Origin: Psychrobacter okhotskensis
Lineage (GTDB): Bacteria; Pseudomonadota; Gammaproteobacteria; Pseudomonadales; Moraxellaceae
Assembly: GCF_013248965.1 (NCBI RefSeq)
Contig: NZ_JABRVQ010000021.1
Span: forward strand, 1 to 64,000
Length of the DNA: 64,000 nt
Direction of reading: 5' to 3'
The first letter of the stretch is position 1; each line of letters starts with the position of its first letter. The translations under genes and the position numbers were made by a program. The notes below the pieces were generated by a model, which was given only the letters and a program-made list of their open reading frames with translations, ran no database searches and had not been told where the DNA came from. Below are positions 26,924 to 36,458 of the stretch, piece after piece.

Positions 26924-27276
26924 TATAGGGTTGCTCGTTTATTCTGATAGATTTATTAACGATCGTTTGATGCTTCAATGATTATGGGAACAACTCTTAC
27001 TTTAATTTTAGGAGTATTATTTCATGATACTTAACCTCTGACAATATAGAGCTGTCCAGTACAATGGATTGATTCCTCTGAAGTACTCACCAATATAACC
27101 AGCTATTTGCATCCCTAAATCCTATTTATAAAACACTCAAAATAGACTGCTATAATGCAACCTATTATAATAGATTGTGAGAATCGTTATCTTTATAAAA
27201 AAATACTTAAGTCATGTGCTCAAAACCCGTTTGGTCACTTAAGACCAATAAATTTTAGAAAACCGTAAGGAATGTT
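26924..27276. promoter_or_regulatory. Divergent ampC / thioesterase intergenic region
   Basis: This 353 bp gap holds a promoter toward the thioesterase, listed separately with its Fur-like site. The ampC side shows no clear elements by eye, and there is no gene. Confidence 0.45.
27143..27191 (+). promoter_or_regulatory. Promoter with Fur-box-like operator
   Basis: TAGACT (27143-27148) and TATAAT (27166-27171) are spaced by 17 bp, a good sigma-70 arrangement. Immediately downstream, GATTGTGAGAATCGTTATC (27173-27191) matches the 19-base Fur consensus at 15 positions by hand comparison. An iron-responsive repressor bound here would block the thioesterase promoter. The site is predicted by eye only. 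Confidence 0.5.
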
Positions 27277-27822
27277 ATGCCCCAGTACAATACTACCTCA
27301 ACTGCCAAAAAAGCCCCTTTAAATCATGAGCTATATATGACGGTGCTAATGACCCCTGATATGGCAAATTTCATCGGCAATGTCCATGGTGGTGATTTGC
27401 TCAAAATGCTCGATCAGGTCGCTTATGCCTGTGCCAGTCGCTATAGCGGTAACTATGTGGTGACCCTATCAGTTGATCAAGTGATGTTTCGTGAGCCAAT
27501 CTATGTGGGTGAGCTAGTGACCTTTGCTGCGAGCGTCAACTACGTGGGTAGAACGTCGATGGAAGTAGGCATACGTGTCGAAGCAGAAGATGTACGGGCG
27601 CGCACGGTTCGTCATACCAATAGCTGCTACTTTACGATGGTCGCCATTGATGACAATGGCAAGCCAACGCCAGCGCCACCGCTTGATATCAAAAATGTGA
27701 TGCAGCAGTGTCGTTTTGATGCAGGCTTAGAGCGTAAAAATCTACGTATGCAAAGCTCACACCGTCCTAGCTGTGATATAGAGGATATGATTGGTGAGCT
27801 GTCAAGTAGTCGTGAAGATTAA
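27277..27822 (+). CDS. Acyl-CoA thioesterase, hotdog fold
   Basis: The protein has 181 residues with one hotdog domain in its first 130 residues, including NFIGNVHGGDLLKMLDQVAY, typical of the YciA/BACH acyl-CoA hydrolase group. It should cleave acyl-CoA to free acid and CoA in the cytoplasm. A C-terminal 45-residue extension is hydrophilic. A Fur-like site in its promoter suggests iron-linked control. A clear AAGGA ribosome binding site lies upstream of the ATG. Confidence 0.85.
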   Translation: MPQYNTTSTAKKAPLNHELYMTVLMTPDMANFIGNVHGGDLLKMLDQVAYACASRYSGNYVVTLSVDQVMFREPIYVGELVTFAASVNYVGRTSMEVGIRVEAEDVRARTVRHTNSCYFTMVAIDDNGKPTPAPPLDIKNVMQQCRFDAGLERKNLRMQSSHRPSCDIEDMIGELSSSRED

Positions 27823-28053
27823 GCCAAATAGAACGCTTAGCCAAGGGTTGTAAATTAAGAGCTAAGATAGTGTTGGTCATCTAAAGTAAACAGCGATTCA
27901 CTAAAAAGTTACTGATAGTTTATCTAAGACTGCGCTATCTTTTATGCTAGCCATTGCGGTTGCTTCATAAGTATTTACTAGAACAGCATTTACTGTAAGC
28001 AAAAACTAGGATAGAGACAATGGTTACCCATTCGCTATTTTACTGAGACTATT

Positions 28054-29178
28054 ATGAGTTTAAAGCCATCAAAAACCAATTCACATAGTCCTACTACTGA
28101 TCAGCCAGCACCGCATCATAATCGTGCTCGCGGTACTGGTACGCTCATTAATAAGACCCATTCTGATGGTAGTTCTCGTTCTGGCTTCGATGATGTGTCT
28201 AAGCCAGCAGCCGATAAAGATGAGCAACATTCTGCCTCATTGACGACGGTATTGATTGCTGTTGGGGCCAACCTCATCATTGCGATTGCCAAAACCATAG
28301 CCGCCTTTATGACGGGTTCTGCCTCTATGATCGCAGAGTCTGCGCATTCTTGGGCAGATGCAGGTAATGGGACTTTATTAATTGTCGCCGAAAAAAAGGC
28401 CATCAAACCTGCTGATAAAAGCCATCCGCTTGGCTACGGTAAAGAGTCGTATGTCTGGTCGATGATTGCCGCTTTTGGTGTTTTTATGGCAGGCTCTATT
28501 GTCTCCATTTATACCGGTATTACCGAGTGGAACGCGGCTGAGAGTGAGACCGACTATACGATTGGGTTTATTATATTAGCAGTAGCTTTTGTACTCGAAG
28601 GCTTTTCGTTAGGACAGGCTTACTTGCAAAGCAAAAAGCATGGTGAAGCGATCAATGTCAGCGCCATCGGCTATGTGGTCGATACGTCTAACCCCACTTT
28701 GCGCGGTGTGTTTTTTGAAGATTTAGCGGCTGTGATTGGCTTGCTTGTCGCTGCGGCTGCGATGGGTATGCATGCTTATACCGGACAGCCCTTTTGGGAT
28801 GCGCTAGGTTCTATCGTCGTCGGCCTATTATTGGGTGTGGTTGCTATCTTTTTAATCAGCCGTAACCGCGACTTTTTGGTCGGCTATAAAGTATCCGATA
28901 GGATGCATTCCTATGCGTTGAGCGAGCTGCTCAATCATCCAGATATTGATAGTGTGTCTTACTTGCATCTAGAGTGGGTAGGGCCAAAAAAAATATTTAT
29001 GGTGGCGGCAGTAGATATCGCTGGTAATCAAAAAGAAAAAGAAATCGCGCAAAAATTTGAAGACATTGAAAGCCAGTTCCGTGCCGATCCCTTATTCCAA
29101 GAAGCCATTTTGACATTGTCAGTGCCTAATGCTGAGGTGCTCAGTTTGCCCAAAAGTAACGATAAAGTTGCCTCATAA
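28054..29178 (+). CDS. Cation diffusion facilitator (CDF) transporter
   Basis: The protein has 374 residues. A hydrophilic N-terminal tail of about 60 residues precedes six transmembrane helices and a C-terminal cytoplasmic domain. Family motifs seen are GSASMIAESAHSWADAGNG in TM2 and HPLGYGKESYVWSMIA between TM2 and TM3. In the later metal site the usual His/Asp pair is replaced by VFFEDLAAV, as in the less studied CDF subgroup often called the 'SLC30A9-like' or 'FieF-unlike' branch. It exports a divalent metal, of which Zn, Mn, Co or Fe cannot be told apart. It is followed directly by the broken DUF2059 gene, perhaps once co-transcribed. Confidence 0.85.
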   Translation: MSLKPSKTNSHSPTTDQPAPHHNRARGTGTLINKTHSDGSSRSGFDDVSKPAADKDEQHSASLTTVLIAVGANLIIAIAKTIAAFMTGSASMIAESAHSWADAGNGTLLIVAEKKAIKPADKSHPLGYGKESYVWSMIAAFGVFMAGSIVSIYTGITEWNAAESETDYTIGFIILAVAFVLEGFSLGQAYLQSKKHGEAINVSAIGYVVDTSNPTLRGVFFEDLAAVIGLLVAAAAMGMHAYTGQPFWDALGSIVVGLLLGVVAIFLISRNRDFLVGYKVSDRMHSYALSELLNHPDIDSVSYLHLEWVGPKKIFMVAAVDIAGNQKEKEIAQKFEDIESQFRADPLFQEAILTLSVPNAEVLSLPKSNDKVAS

Positions 29179-29189
29179 TGAGAAGTAAT

Positions 29190-29879
29190 ATGAAACTAAG
29201 TCTGCAATCTATTGTAGAAAGTAAAGTCGGCTGTTCTATCATGGTTCGTTCATTAAGTGTGGCGGTTATGATGATTACTACAGTAGTCAGTCTGACTCAG
29301 GCCAACGCTGAGTTAGTTATTCACAATGAGCCTGCTTAACAGCAGATAGTAAGTGCCAATAGCGATTCTATTAACAATACCGCTTTCATGAATAATGATA
29401 TCTCCCCAACAGGTACGTCTATCGTTAAATTGATGCAAGTGATGCATATTGATGAGCAAATAGAATCTATCGTTAACGGGCAACAAGCGGCTATCGATGC
29501 TATTAATACGCAACAGACGCGCACTCAACAAAAAGACAGTGGCAAACTGAACAAACGCCAACGTGAGCTACAAGAGCAAATTCAAAGTGTATTGGGTCAA
29601 TATGCCAAGATAATGACCAATGGTATAGGCAACGCCACTGACAAGCAGACGTTAACGCAAGCGTATATTAACGCAGCAAAAAATTACTATACGCAAGCGG
29701 AAGTTGATGCTCAAATTGGCTTTTATGACACAGTAATTGGTCAAAGTATCTTGGCTAAACAGCCACAAATTACAGCAGCCTTTTTAAAGCAATCTTTGCC
29801 TGATGATACCAGTGAGACAGAAGCGCAATTGGGTGAGTTATTACCGCAAATGCAAGAGATTATCAAAGGTGTATTTTAA
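29190..29879 (+). pseudogene. DUF2059 secreted protein, interrupted by in-frame TAA
   Basis: One continuous frame of 230 codons runs from the ATG at 29190 to the stop at 29877-29879, broken by a single TAA at codon 50 (29337-29339). The first 49 codons give a signal peptide (VRSLSVAVMMITTVVSLTQANA). The rest (free-standing ORF from the ATG at 29388) is a DUF2059 domain with helical, Gln-rich sequence ending FLKQSLPDDTSETEAQLGELL. Frame is preserved on both sides, so one substitution (perhaps CAA or GAA to TAA before CAGCAG) explains it. Without the signal peptide the domain would stay cytoplasmic. A read-through, a recoding event or an assembly error are the alternatives to a true pseudogene. 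Confidence 0.85.
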
Positions 29880-29925
29880 TTGATAGTTTAGCTATTTTAG
29901 CGCCAATCTTAATTTTGTCACGCAT

Positions 29926-29963
29926 AAAAAAAGGTCACCCAATGGAGTGACCTTTTCTTTTTT
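29926..29963. terminator. Bidirectional terminator
   Basis: AAAAGGTCAC and GTGACCTTTT form a stem with T runs on both strands between the DUF2059 pseudogene and the convergent dps gene. Confidence 0.88.
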
Positions 29964-30021
29964 ACTTTATCTATAGCGATTCAACTAATCGGTATTGAGA
30001 TTAATCAAAACTATAAAATAT

Positions 30022-30504
30022 TTATTTTTTTGGTGCATTAGCGCCAATGAACCATGCATCTTTATCAACAGTACGGCTAACTTCTGTTAGTAGATCGGCA
30101 GTATCTTCATCGCCTGCATCACCTGCAGTATCGATGCCTTCACGTAATGATGCTGCAATGGTTTTATAACGATTGGTCAGCTCACGTACATGCTGATCAA
30201 CTTCGCTGATATCAGTAGGGTAAGTCTCTAAGATAGAGTCTTCAACCACACGCTTAGAGATACCATTGGCCTTACCGCCTAGGATAACAATACGTTCAGC
30301 GATCGTATCATAAGCTTCAGTCAAGCGGCTATAGGTATCATCAAGTAGCTGATGCACGCCGATAAAGCCAGTACCTTGAAGATTCCAGTGACATTGCTTA
30401 CTGTCCATACTCAAATCAATGAGATTTGCTAAATTAGCATTCAATAAGTCGATCATTTTCTTTGCGGTTGCGTCGTCTATTCCACTTGCGTAACGTTCTC
30501 TCAT
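30022..30504 (-). CDS. dps: DNA starvation/stationary-phase protein Dps
   Basis: The protein has 160 residues and a four-helix ferritin fold. Ferroxidase-site residues typical of Dps are visible: His in CHWNLQG, His in GVHQLLDDTYSRL, and Asp/Glu in EAYDTIAERIVILGG. Dps forms a 12-subunit shell that binds DNA and oxidises Fe(II) with peroxide, protecting DNA under oxidative or stationary stress. The N-terminal tail is short and only weakly basic, so DNA binding may be limited. It is monocistronic between a shared terminator and a long 5' gap. Confidence 0.93.
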   Translation of the reverse strand: MRERYASGIDDATAKKMIDLLNANLANLIDLSMDSKQCHWNLQGTGFIGVHQLLDDTYSRLTEAYDTIAERIVILGGKANGISKRVVEDSILETYPTDISEVDQHVRELTNRYKTIAASLREGIDTAGDAGDEDTADLLTEVSRTVDKDAWFIGANAPKK

Positions 30505-31017
30505 ATTTTACTCCATTATTTAGATTTATTTTATTGGGTTTACTTTTCTTTTTATTAGAAAGGTATCCAAGCACCGTTTAATTCATCTGTTTAGATTGGT
30601 TGATTCAAAGTAACCATAGTCCAATTACTATAAAAGACATATTGTTAAAAAAGACAGATTGCTATAAATAAAATTTGTCTATGGGCTGTACTTATTTTCA
30701 ACAGTGCTTGTTCTTAACGAGTTATTTCATAAACGATAATAGCAGCTCATGGCACTGTTGGTACCCTCAAGCGTTAGGCTTTGTTAGGTGGTCGTGTAAT
30801 GACTTTGTTAACCATGAAAAGCTTTGTAAATTTATCAGAGTCTGTGTGCGGTTTTTATGACAATTTGCAATTTTTCTCATCATAAATTCTATCTCTATCA
30901 GCGCTGTTCTATGACGGGCTATACGAGCCTAGCCTAATGACTAGACTCACGGTTGTCCTTTAAAAACTGCTCATCAGACCCCATATTGTTATAAACCTAA
31001 AGAAGAAGAAAGCCATT
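30505..31017. promoter_or_regulatory. Intergenic region between dps and uvrB
   Basis: This 513 bp divergent gap should contain the promoters of dps and uvrB. I see no convincing SOS box, which is expected because Moraxellaceae lack a standard LexA. A 61-codon ORF inside it has no ribosome binding site and an unlikely composition, so I see no gene. Confidence 0.5.
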
Positions 31018-33129
31018 ATGCGAATGCCTGAACCGCGCTCGTCGCGTCAGTTAAACCAATTGGCCACTCAGCTGCAAGGCGAAGCTGAAATCAGTGGTGT
31101 CAATGCGTCTGGTACGCAAATATCAAGCCGCGCCTTTGAGATGGTCACCGACTTTGAGCCGGCAGGCGATCAACCGCAAGCGATTGCCAAGCTTGTTAAT
31201 GGTATCAATGCTGGGATGGATGAGCAGCTGTTACTCGGTGTGACCGGTTCTGGTAAGACTTATACCATGGCAAAGGTCATCGCTGAATGCCAACGTCCAA
31301 CCATTATTATGGCGCACAATAAAACCCTTGCCGCCCAGCTCTATGGCGAATTTAAAGCGTTCTTTCCAAATAATGCGGTTGAGTATTTTGTCAGTTATTA
31401 CGATTATTATCAGCCGGAAGCCTATGTTGCTGCAAGTGATACCTTTATCGAAAAAGACAGTGCCATTAACGATCACATCGATCAGATGCGCCTGTCAGCG
31501 ACACGAGCACTCCTAGAGCGCCGTGATGCGATTATCGTCGCCTCAGTATCGTGCATTTATGGTTTGGGTGATCCAGAAAGTTATCTAAAAATGCTGCTGC
31601 ACGTCGTCGTCGGTGACAAAATCGATCGTACTGCTACCATTAAACGCCTCGTTGAAATGCAATATACGCGCAATGAGTTAGACTTTGGCCGTGGTACGTA
31701 TCGCTTGCGTGGCGAGCTGCTAGATATTTATCCTGCTGAGTCTGAGCAACTGGCGGTACGTGTGCATTTATTTGACAATGAAGTGGAGAAAATCACGTGG
31801 TTTGATCCCTTGACGGGTAAGACGGTACGTAGCGTGCCACGTATTACTATCTATCCAAAATCGCATTATGTGACGCCGCGCAACAAGTTAGAAGCTGCCA
31901 GTCATACCATTCGCGCTGAGCTTGAGCCGCGTCTAGAATATTTCCGTGAAAATAACAAGCTGATTGAAGCACAGCGTCTCAAAGAGCGTACCCAGTATGA
32001 TCTTGAGATGATTCAACAGCTCGGCTATTGCAACGGTATCGAAAACTATTCGCAGCATCTATCAGGTCGTCCATGGGGTGAGGCACCGCCTACATTGTTT
32101 GATTATATTCCAGAAGACGCACTGCTGTTCCTTGATGAATCGCACGTCACCGTTTCGCAAATCGGTGCAATGTATAAAGGCGATAGATCACGTAAAGAAA
32201 ACTTGGTCAATTATGGTTTCCGTCTGCCAAGCGCGATGAACAACCGCCCGATGAAGTTTGAAGAGTGGGAGCGTATCAAGCCTAAGACTATTTATGTCAG
32301 TGCTACGCCTGCATTGTATGAGCTTGAACACAGCGAGCAAGTCGTTGAACAAGTCGTCCGTCCAACGGGTTTGATTGATCCTGAGATTGAGATTCGCCCT
32401 GTATTGACGCAGGTCGATGATGTGTTATCAGAGATTACTAAGCGTCGAGAAAAAGATGAGCGCGTGCTGATAACTACCTTGACCAAGCGCATGTCAGAAG
32501 ATTTGACCAGTTATCTAAAAGAATACGACGTCAAAGTTGCTTATCTGCATTCGGATATTGATACTGTCGAGCGTATGCAAATCATTCATGAGTTGCGGAC
32601 TGGCGTGCATGATGTACTGGTCGGTATTAACCTATTGCGTGAAGGTTTAGATATGCCAGAAGTGTCATTGGTCGCAATATTTGATGCGGACAAAGAAGGC
32701 TTCTTGCGTTCTGAGCGTGCCTTGATTCAGACCATTGGTCGTGCTGCGCGTCATATCAATGGTAAGGCTATCCTTTATGCTGATCGCATTACCAACAGTA
32801 TGCAAAAGGCGATAGACGAGACCGACCGTCGCCGTGAAAAACAAGTGGCCTTTAACCTTGAGCATAACATCACACCGAAAGGTGCGCGCCGTAGTATCAC
32901 CGATAAAATCGATACGGGTGACGATCAGAATGCCAATGACAATCAAGTGATTCCTATCAAGAGCAATCTGCCTGATGTCGATATCAGCATTTTACGCAGT
33001 CCTGATTTGCTGGCGAAAGAAATCAACCGTCTTGAAAAGCTTATGAAGCAGATGTCACGTGACTTGAAATTTGAGGATGCCGCGAAAACGCGTGATAAAG
33101 TGCTAGAGTTAAAAGCGCATTTGATCTAA
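31018..33129 (+). CDS. uvrB: Excinuclease ABC subunit UvrB
   Basis: The protein has 703 residues, full length plus an N-terminal extension of about 25 residues. It has Walker A GVTGSGKT, the UvrB DEAD-box variant LFLDESH, the beta-hairpin [12 protein letters not shown], helicase motifs GRAARH and [12 protein letters not shown], and a C-terminal UVR domain ([20 protein letters not shown]) that contacts UvrC. UvrB verifies damage and loads UvrC in nucleotide excision repair. A perfect hairpin terminator follows. Confidence 0.98.
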   Translation: MRMPEPRSSRQLNQLATQLQGEAEISGVNASGTQISSRAFEMVTDFEPAGDQPQAIAKLVNGINAGMDEQLLLGVTGSGKTYTMAKVIAECQRPTIIMAHNKTLAAQLYGEFKAFFPNNAVEYFVSYYDYYQPEAYVAASDTFIEKDSAINDHIDQMRLSATRALLERRDAIIVASVSCIYGLGDPESYLKMLLHVVVGDKIDRTATIKRLVEMQYTRNELDFGRGTYRLRGELLDIYPAESEQLAVRVHLFDNEVEKITWFDPLTGKTVRSVPRITIYPKSHYVTPRNKLEAASHTIRAELEPRLEYFRENNKLIEAQRLKERTQYDLEMIQQLGYCNGIENYSQHLSGRPWGEAPPTLFDYIPEDALLFLDESHVTVSQIGAMYKGDRSRKENLVNYGFRLPSAMNNRPMKFEEWERIKPKTIYVSATPALYELEHSEQVVEQVVRPTGLIDPEIEIRPVLTQVDDVLSEITKRREKDERVLITTLTKRMSEDLTSYLKEYDVKVAYLHSDIDTVERMQIIHELRTGVHDVLVGINLLREGLDMPEVSLVAIFDADKEGFLRSERALIQTIGRAARHINGKAILYADRITNSMQKAIDETDRRREKQVAFNLEHNITPKGARRSITDKIDTGDDQNANDNQVIPIKSNLPDVDISILRSPDLLAKEINRLEKLMKQMSRDLKFEDAAKTRDKVLELKAHLI

Positions 33130-33170
33130 TAGGTTATTTGAACTGTCGTTAATATCAGTTTGTATCTAAC

Positions 33171-33208
33171 AAAAAGGTGAGTTGCCAACGGTGCAGCTCA
33201 CCTTTTTT
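33171..33208 (+). terminator. Terminator of uvrB
   Basis: AAAAAGGTGAG pairs with CTCACCTTTTTT around a 15-base loop, 41 bp after the stop. Confidence 0.88.
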
Positions 33209-33369
33209 ATGGTTTTCTTATCAGCAAAACAAACTCGATTTTTTTTTCGATATAATTATAACTAATAATTGGTTATATCAAAACTTGTGTTTATACCAAA
33301 TGCCACTTAATATGATATCAATGAGCAATATGAACTTATAACAACGGACGTTAAGGCACATAATCCATC

Positions 33370-34422
33370 ATGAAAAATAATAAATTCTTAGAATTAAATG
33401 CGAATGAAAACTCACTAGGTATGGCAGATTCTGCCAAACAAGCCATTATAGAGTCTTTAGGTGAGGGCTTTCGTTATCCAGATAATCCACGCGCGGCGCT
33501 CATTAGCAAAATTTCCACCATCCATGGTGTGGCAAAAGACCAAATCTCCTTAGGCAATGGCTCGACTGAAAATATTCGAGCGACCTTACAGATGCTGCAA
33601 AACAAAGCACTAAAAGAGGGCAAGCAGTTTCAAATGGTGATTCCTGTGCCAACGTTTGATTGTGCAGAGATGTATGCAAATTCCATTGGCGTGCCTGTGG
33701 TCAAGATACCGTTAACCACTGAAAACTATGATTATGATTTTGATGAATTACAAAAAGTAGCTGACGATTTTGATGGTATTAGTCTGCTCTATATTTGCAA
33801 TCCAAATAATCCAACTGGCATCATTACATCAACTTCAAGGCTTAAAACCTGGGTAAGTAATGCACCAGATAACCATTACTTTTTATTAGATCAAGCTTAC
33901 TTGGAGTATGTGTCAGACCCAAGCTTTGAGAGTGGGATTGAGTGGGTGAAACAAGGGCTATCAGACAATCTTATTGTTATCCATACTTTTTCAAAGTTAT
34001 GTGCTTTAGCTGGTATGCGAGTGGGCTACGCGGTTTCTAACCCGCAAGCTATTGAGACTGTCGAAGCCTTTATGTCTATGGACAATACCAACTTGTCGGG
34101 TGCGGTCGCCGCCATTACGACGTTAAATGATGCAGAATTTTTAGCACTCAGCTTGCGCAATACCAATCAATCGCGCCGGATGATTGAGACCGTGTTAGAC
34201 GATCTGGGATTGCGTTATTTACCCTCACAGACCAATTTTATTTTTCATGAAATAAAGGGTGACTTAAAAACATACATCGATAGAATGCGAGACAATGGCA
34301 TAAAGGTTGGGCGTGAATTTCCCCCTGTTACCGGATTCAACCGCCTAACGCTTGGCACGCCTGATGAGATGGCAGCATTTATTAAAGTATTAAAGCTGTT
34401 CCGTGAAAAAGGCTGGGTCTAA
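33370..34422 (+). CDS. HisC-like PLP aminotransferase, copy 1
   Basis: The protein has 350 residues with a class I/II aminotransferase fold of the histidinol-phosphate-aminotransferase type. It has SLGNGSTENI, CNPNNPTG and the PLP lysine in HTFSKLCALAGMRVGYA. The usual DEAY motif reads LLDQAYLEY, with Gln replacing Glu. It is gapless against its neighbour downstream, at roughly 70% identity by eye. It could act as a second HisC, an aromatic or phosphonate/threonine-phosphate aminotransferase, or a biosynthetic specialist. No his genes are nearby, so histidine synthesis is not supported by context. Confidence 0.8.
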   Translation: MKNNKFLELNANENSLGMADSAKQAIIESLGEGFRYPDNPRAALISKISTIHGVAKDQISLGNGSTENIRATLQMLQNKALKEGKQFQMVIPVPTFDCAEMYANSIGVPVVKIPLTTENYDYDFDELQKVADDFDGISLLYICNPNNPTGIITSTSRLKTWVSNAPDNHYFLLDQAYLEYVSDPSFESGIEWVKQGLSDNLIVIHTFSKLCALAGMRVGYAVSNPQAIETVEAFMSMDNTNLSGAVAAITTLNDAEFLALSLRNTNQSRRMIETVLDDLGLRYLPSQTNFIFHEIKGDLKTYIDRMRDNGIKVGREFPPVTGFNRLTLGTPDEMAAFIKVLKLFREKGWV

Positions 34423-34604
34423 TGCATGGCGTACAAGATGCGCGTAGGGCACTTGTATTCACCTTGAATGCGCCTTACCATATTAATACTTATCGGTATA
34501 AAGCTTACCATTCATCTGACATACCAATGCAAAATAGTAGAGCAGTAAGTTTGATACTGCACATCGTAATTTTGGTGTTGATATAAATTAGGCGTATTAC
34601 TATA

Positions 34605-35657
34605 GTGCTTACCAAGCAATTATTAGAGCTGAACTCTAACGAAAACTCACTGGGCATGGCAGACTCTGCCAAACAAGCTATCCTCGACTCTTTGCGCATC
34701 GGTTTTCGTTATCCAGATGATCAACGCGCTGCGCTTATTAGTCGAATTGCCAAGATAAATGGCGTGATCGAAAGCGAAGTGTCACTTGGCAACGGCTCTA
34801 GCGAAAACATCCGAACCGTGGTGCAGATGCTATTAAATCTTGCATTTAAGACCGGCAAGCGCTTCCAAGTGATTGTGCCTGATCCTACTTTTGCTTACGC
34901 TGAGTTGTATGCCAGCTCGCTTGACGTGCCCGTCATCAAAGTACCGTTGAAGCCCGAAAGCTACGATTTTGACTTTCAAGGTTTGCAAAAAGCTGCCGAC
35001 GATTTTGATGGCATCAGCCTGTTTTATCTTTGCAACCCTAACAATCCAACTGCCACCATTACCTCAACCGCGCCTTTTAAACATTGGGTAGCAAACGCTC
35101 CTGCAAACCACTATTTCTTATTAGACGAAGCCTACTCAGAGTACGTCAACGACCAAAGCTTTGAGAGTGGCGTCGAGTGGGTAAAGCAGCAGCTAACAGC
35201 CAATCTAATTGTCGTTCGTACCTTTTCGAAGCTATGTGCTCTGGCTGGCATGCGCGTCGGTTATGCCATTGCCAATCCATCTATGATTGCGGCTATCGAG
35301 GCCTTTACTTCTATCGATAATACCAACCTTTCAGGTGCCGTTGCCGTGCTAGCAACCCTCGACGATGAGGGTTTTTTAGCCCGCAGTTTGCACAATACCA
35401 ATCAATCACGGCAGATGGTTGAAGCGACTTTAGATGAGTTGGGGCTGAGCTATCTGCCCTCACAAGCTAACTTTATTTTTCATGAGGTCAACGGTGAGGT
35501 GAAGATTTATATGGACAGAATGCGCGAGTATGGCATTGTGGTCGGTCGCGAGTTCCCACCGATTGAGGGTTTCAGTCGGCTAACGCTTGGCACGCCTGAT
35601 GAGATGGCTGTCTTCATTAAAGTACTAAAGTCGTTTCGTCAAAAGGGTTGGGTGTGA
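34605..35657 (+). CDS. HisC-like PLP aminotransferase, copy 2
   Basis: The protein has 350 residues and matches copy 1 without gaps along its whole length, including the ends. It keeps the standard LLDEAYSEYV and the PLP lysine in RTFSKLCALAGMRVGYA. The start is GTG at 34605 with a weak ribosome binding site. Codon use and GC differ slightly (copy 2 looks more GC-rich). The gap between copies is 182 bp and shows no terminator, so they may be co-transcribed. Function is as uncertain as for copy 1. Confidence 0.8.
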   Translation: MLTKQLLELNSNENSLGMADSAKQAILDSLRIGFRYPDDQRAALISRIAKINGVIESEVSLGNGSSENIRTVVQMLLNLAFKTGKRFQVIVPDPTFAYAELYASSLDVPVIKVPLKPESYDFDFQGLQKAADDFDGISLFYLCNPNNPTATITSTAPFKHWVANAPANHYFLLDEAYSEYVNDQSFESGVEWVKQQLTANLIVVRTFSKLCALAGMRVGYAIANPSMIAAIEAFTSIDNTNLSGAVAVLATLDDEGFLARSLHNTNQSRQMVEATLDELGLSYLPSQANFIFHEVNGEVKIYMDRMREYGIVVGREFPPIEGFSRLTLGTPDEMAVFIKVLKSFRQKGWV

Positions 35658-35686
35658 TTAAGCCAGATAGAATAGTTTCATAATTA

Positions 35687-35724
35687 GAAAAGGGGAGTTG
35701 CCTAACGTACAGCCTCCCTTTTTT
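35687..35724 (+). terminator. Terminator of the HisC-like pair
   Basis: AAAAGGGGAG pairs with CTCCCTTTTTT. The loop resembles that of the uvrB terminator. Confidence 0.85.
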
Positions 35725-35934
35725 ATTGCAATAGGATAGAGGAGCCAGAGCTAATATTTCATTTTTACCAACATCAAACGCAGTTTTACATATCCTGTCT
35801 TAAAAAATATCACGTCATCTTATAGTATTGACTCATAAAGCACGAACGAACAAGCAGCAGATTACATGCTGGACAGTGGCGATAAAATCAGGCGTGCTAA
35901 CGTATATTATAATTTTAAGGTCAGGGATATATCC

Positions 35935-36312
35935 ATGTTTGATATCAAATCATTTTTTAAAAGAGAAGTAGAAAAAGAACTCATCAATGTAGACGATTAT
36001 ATTTTTATGCCTGAGCGAGTAGAGATGGAGCTAGAGGGCGGATTATTAAATTGTGTACTCAACAGTGATGGTCGAGTCGATATTTTTTATAGTAAGCAAG
36101 GCGTGACAGAGGTTAGCTCGGCATCACGTAAGCACCCCTTTACGGCATTCGAAACTGAGCTATATCATGGTGTTTATGATGACGTTATTAATGATTTGAT
36201 CAAAGAAGTAGACAAGATTATCGATGGCTCTTCTAAGTATTTTAGTCGCAGCAAAATACTGCCCTTTACAGCAGCGCTGTCACAGAGTCCAGTTGATAAA
36301 AACAAGTTCTAA
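35935..36312 (+). CDS. Small hypothetical protein
   Basis: The protein has 125 residues from the ATG at 35935, chosen for TCAGGGA about 7 bases upstream; a longer frame begins at 35866 without a good site. It is soluble and acidic, starting FDIKSFFKREVEKELINVDDY and containing a KHPFTAFETELYHGVYDDV block. There is no signal peptide and no domain I recognise. It stands alone with its own terminator. Confidence 0.65.
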   Translation: MFDIKSFFKREVEKELINVDDYIFMPERVEMELEGGLLNCVLNSDGRVDIFYSKQGVTEVSSASRKHPFTAFETELYHGVYDDVINDLIKEVDKIIDGSSKYFSRSKILPFTAALSQSPVDKNKF

Positions 36313-36360
36313 GCCAAGCTAATACGCTGAGAGGAGTGAACGATACAAAGACTCAGCAAC

Positions 36361-36395
36361 AAAAAGGGTGCGTTATTTATAACGCACCCTTTTTA
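36361..36395. terminator. Bidirectional terminator
   Basis: AAAAAGGGTGCGTTA pairs with TAACGCACCCTTTTT between the convergent hypothetical gene and phoD. Confidence 0.88.
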
Positions 36396-36458
36396 TTATT
36401 TTGTATTCTCAACGAACATTACTTTAACGCTTTAAATATCTGTAGTACTTAACGATAC

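Noticed and set aside
29388..29879. A free-standing 163-aa DUF2059 gene
   Set aside because: The ATG at 29388 is in frame with an upstream signal peptide separated only by one TAA, and has no ribosome binding site. It is better read as the 3' part of a broken gene.
30675..30860. 61-aa ORF between dps and uvrB
   Set aside because: No ribosome binding site, odd composition (many Cys, Phe, Trp), and no recognisable domain.
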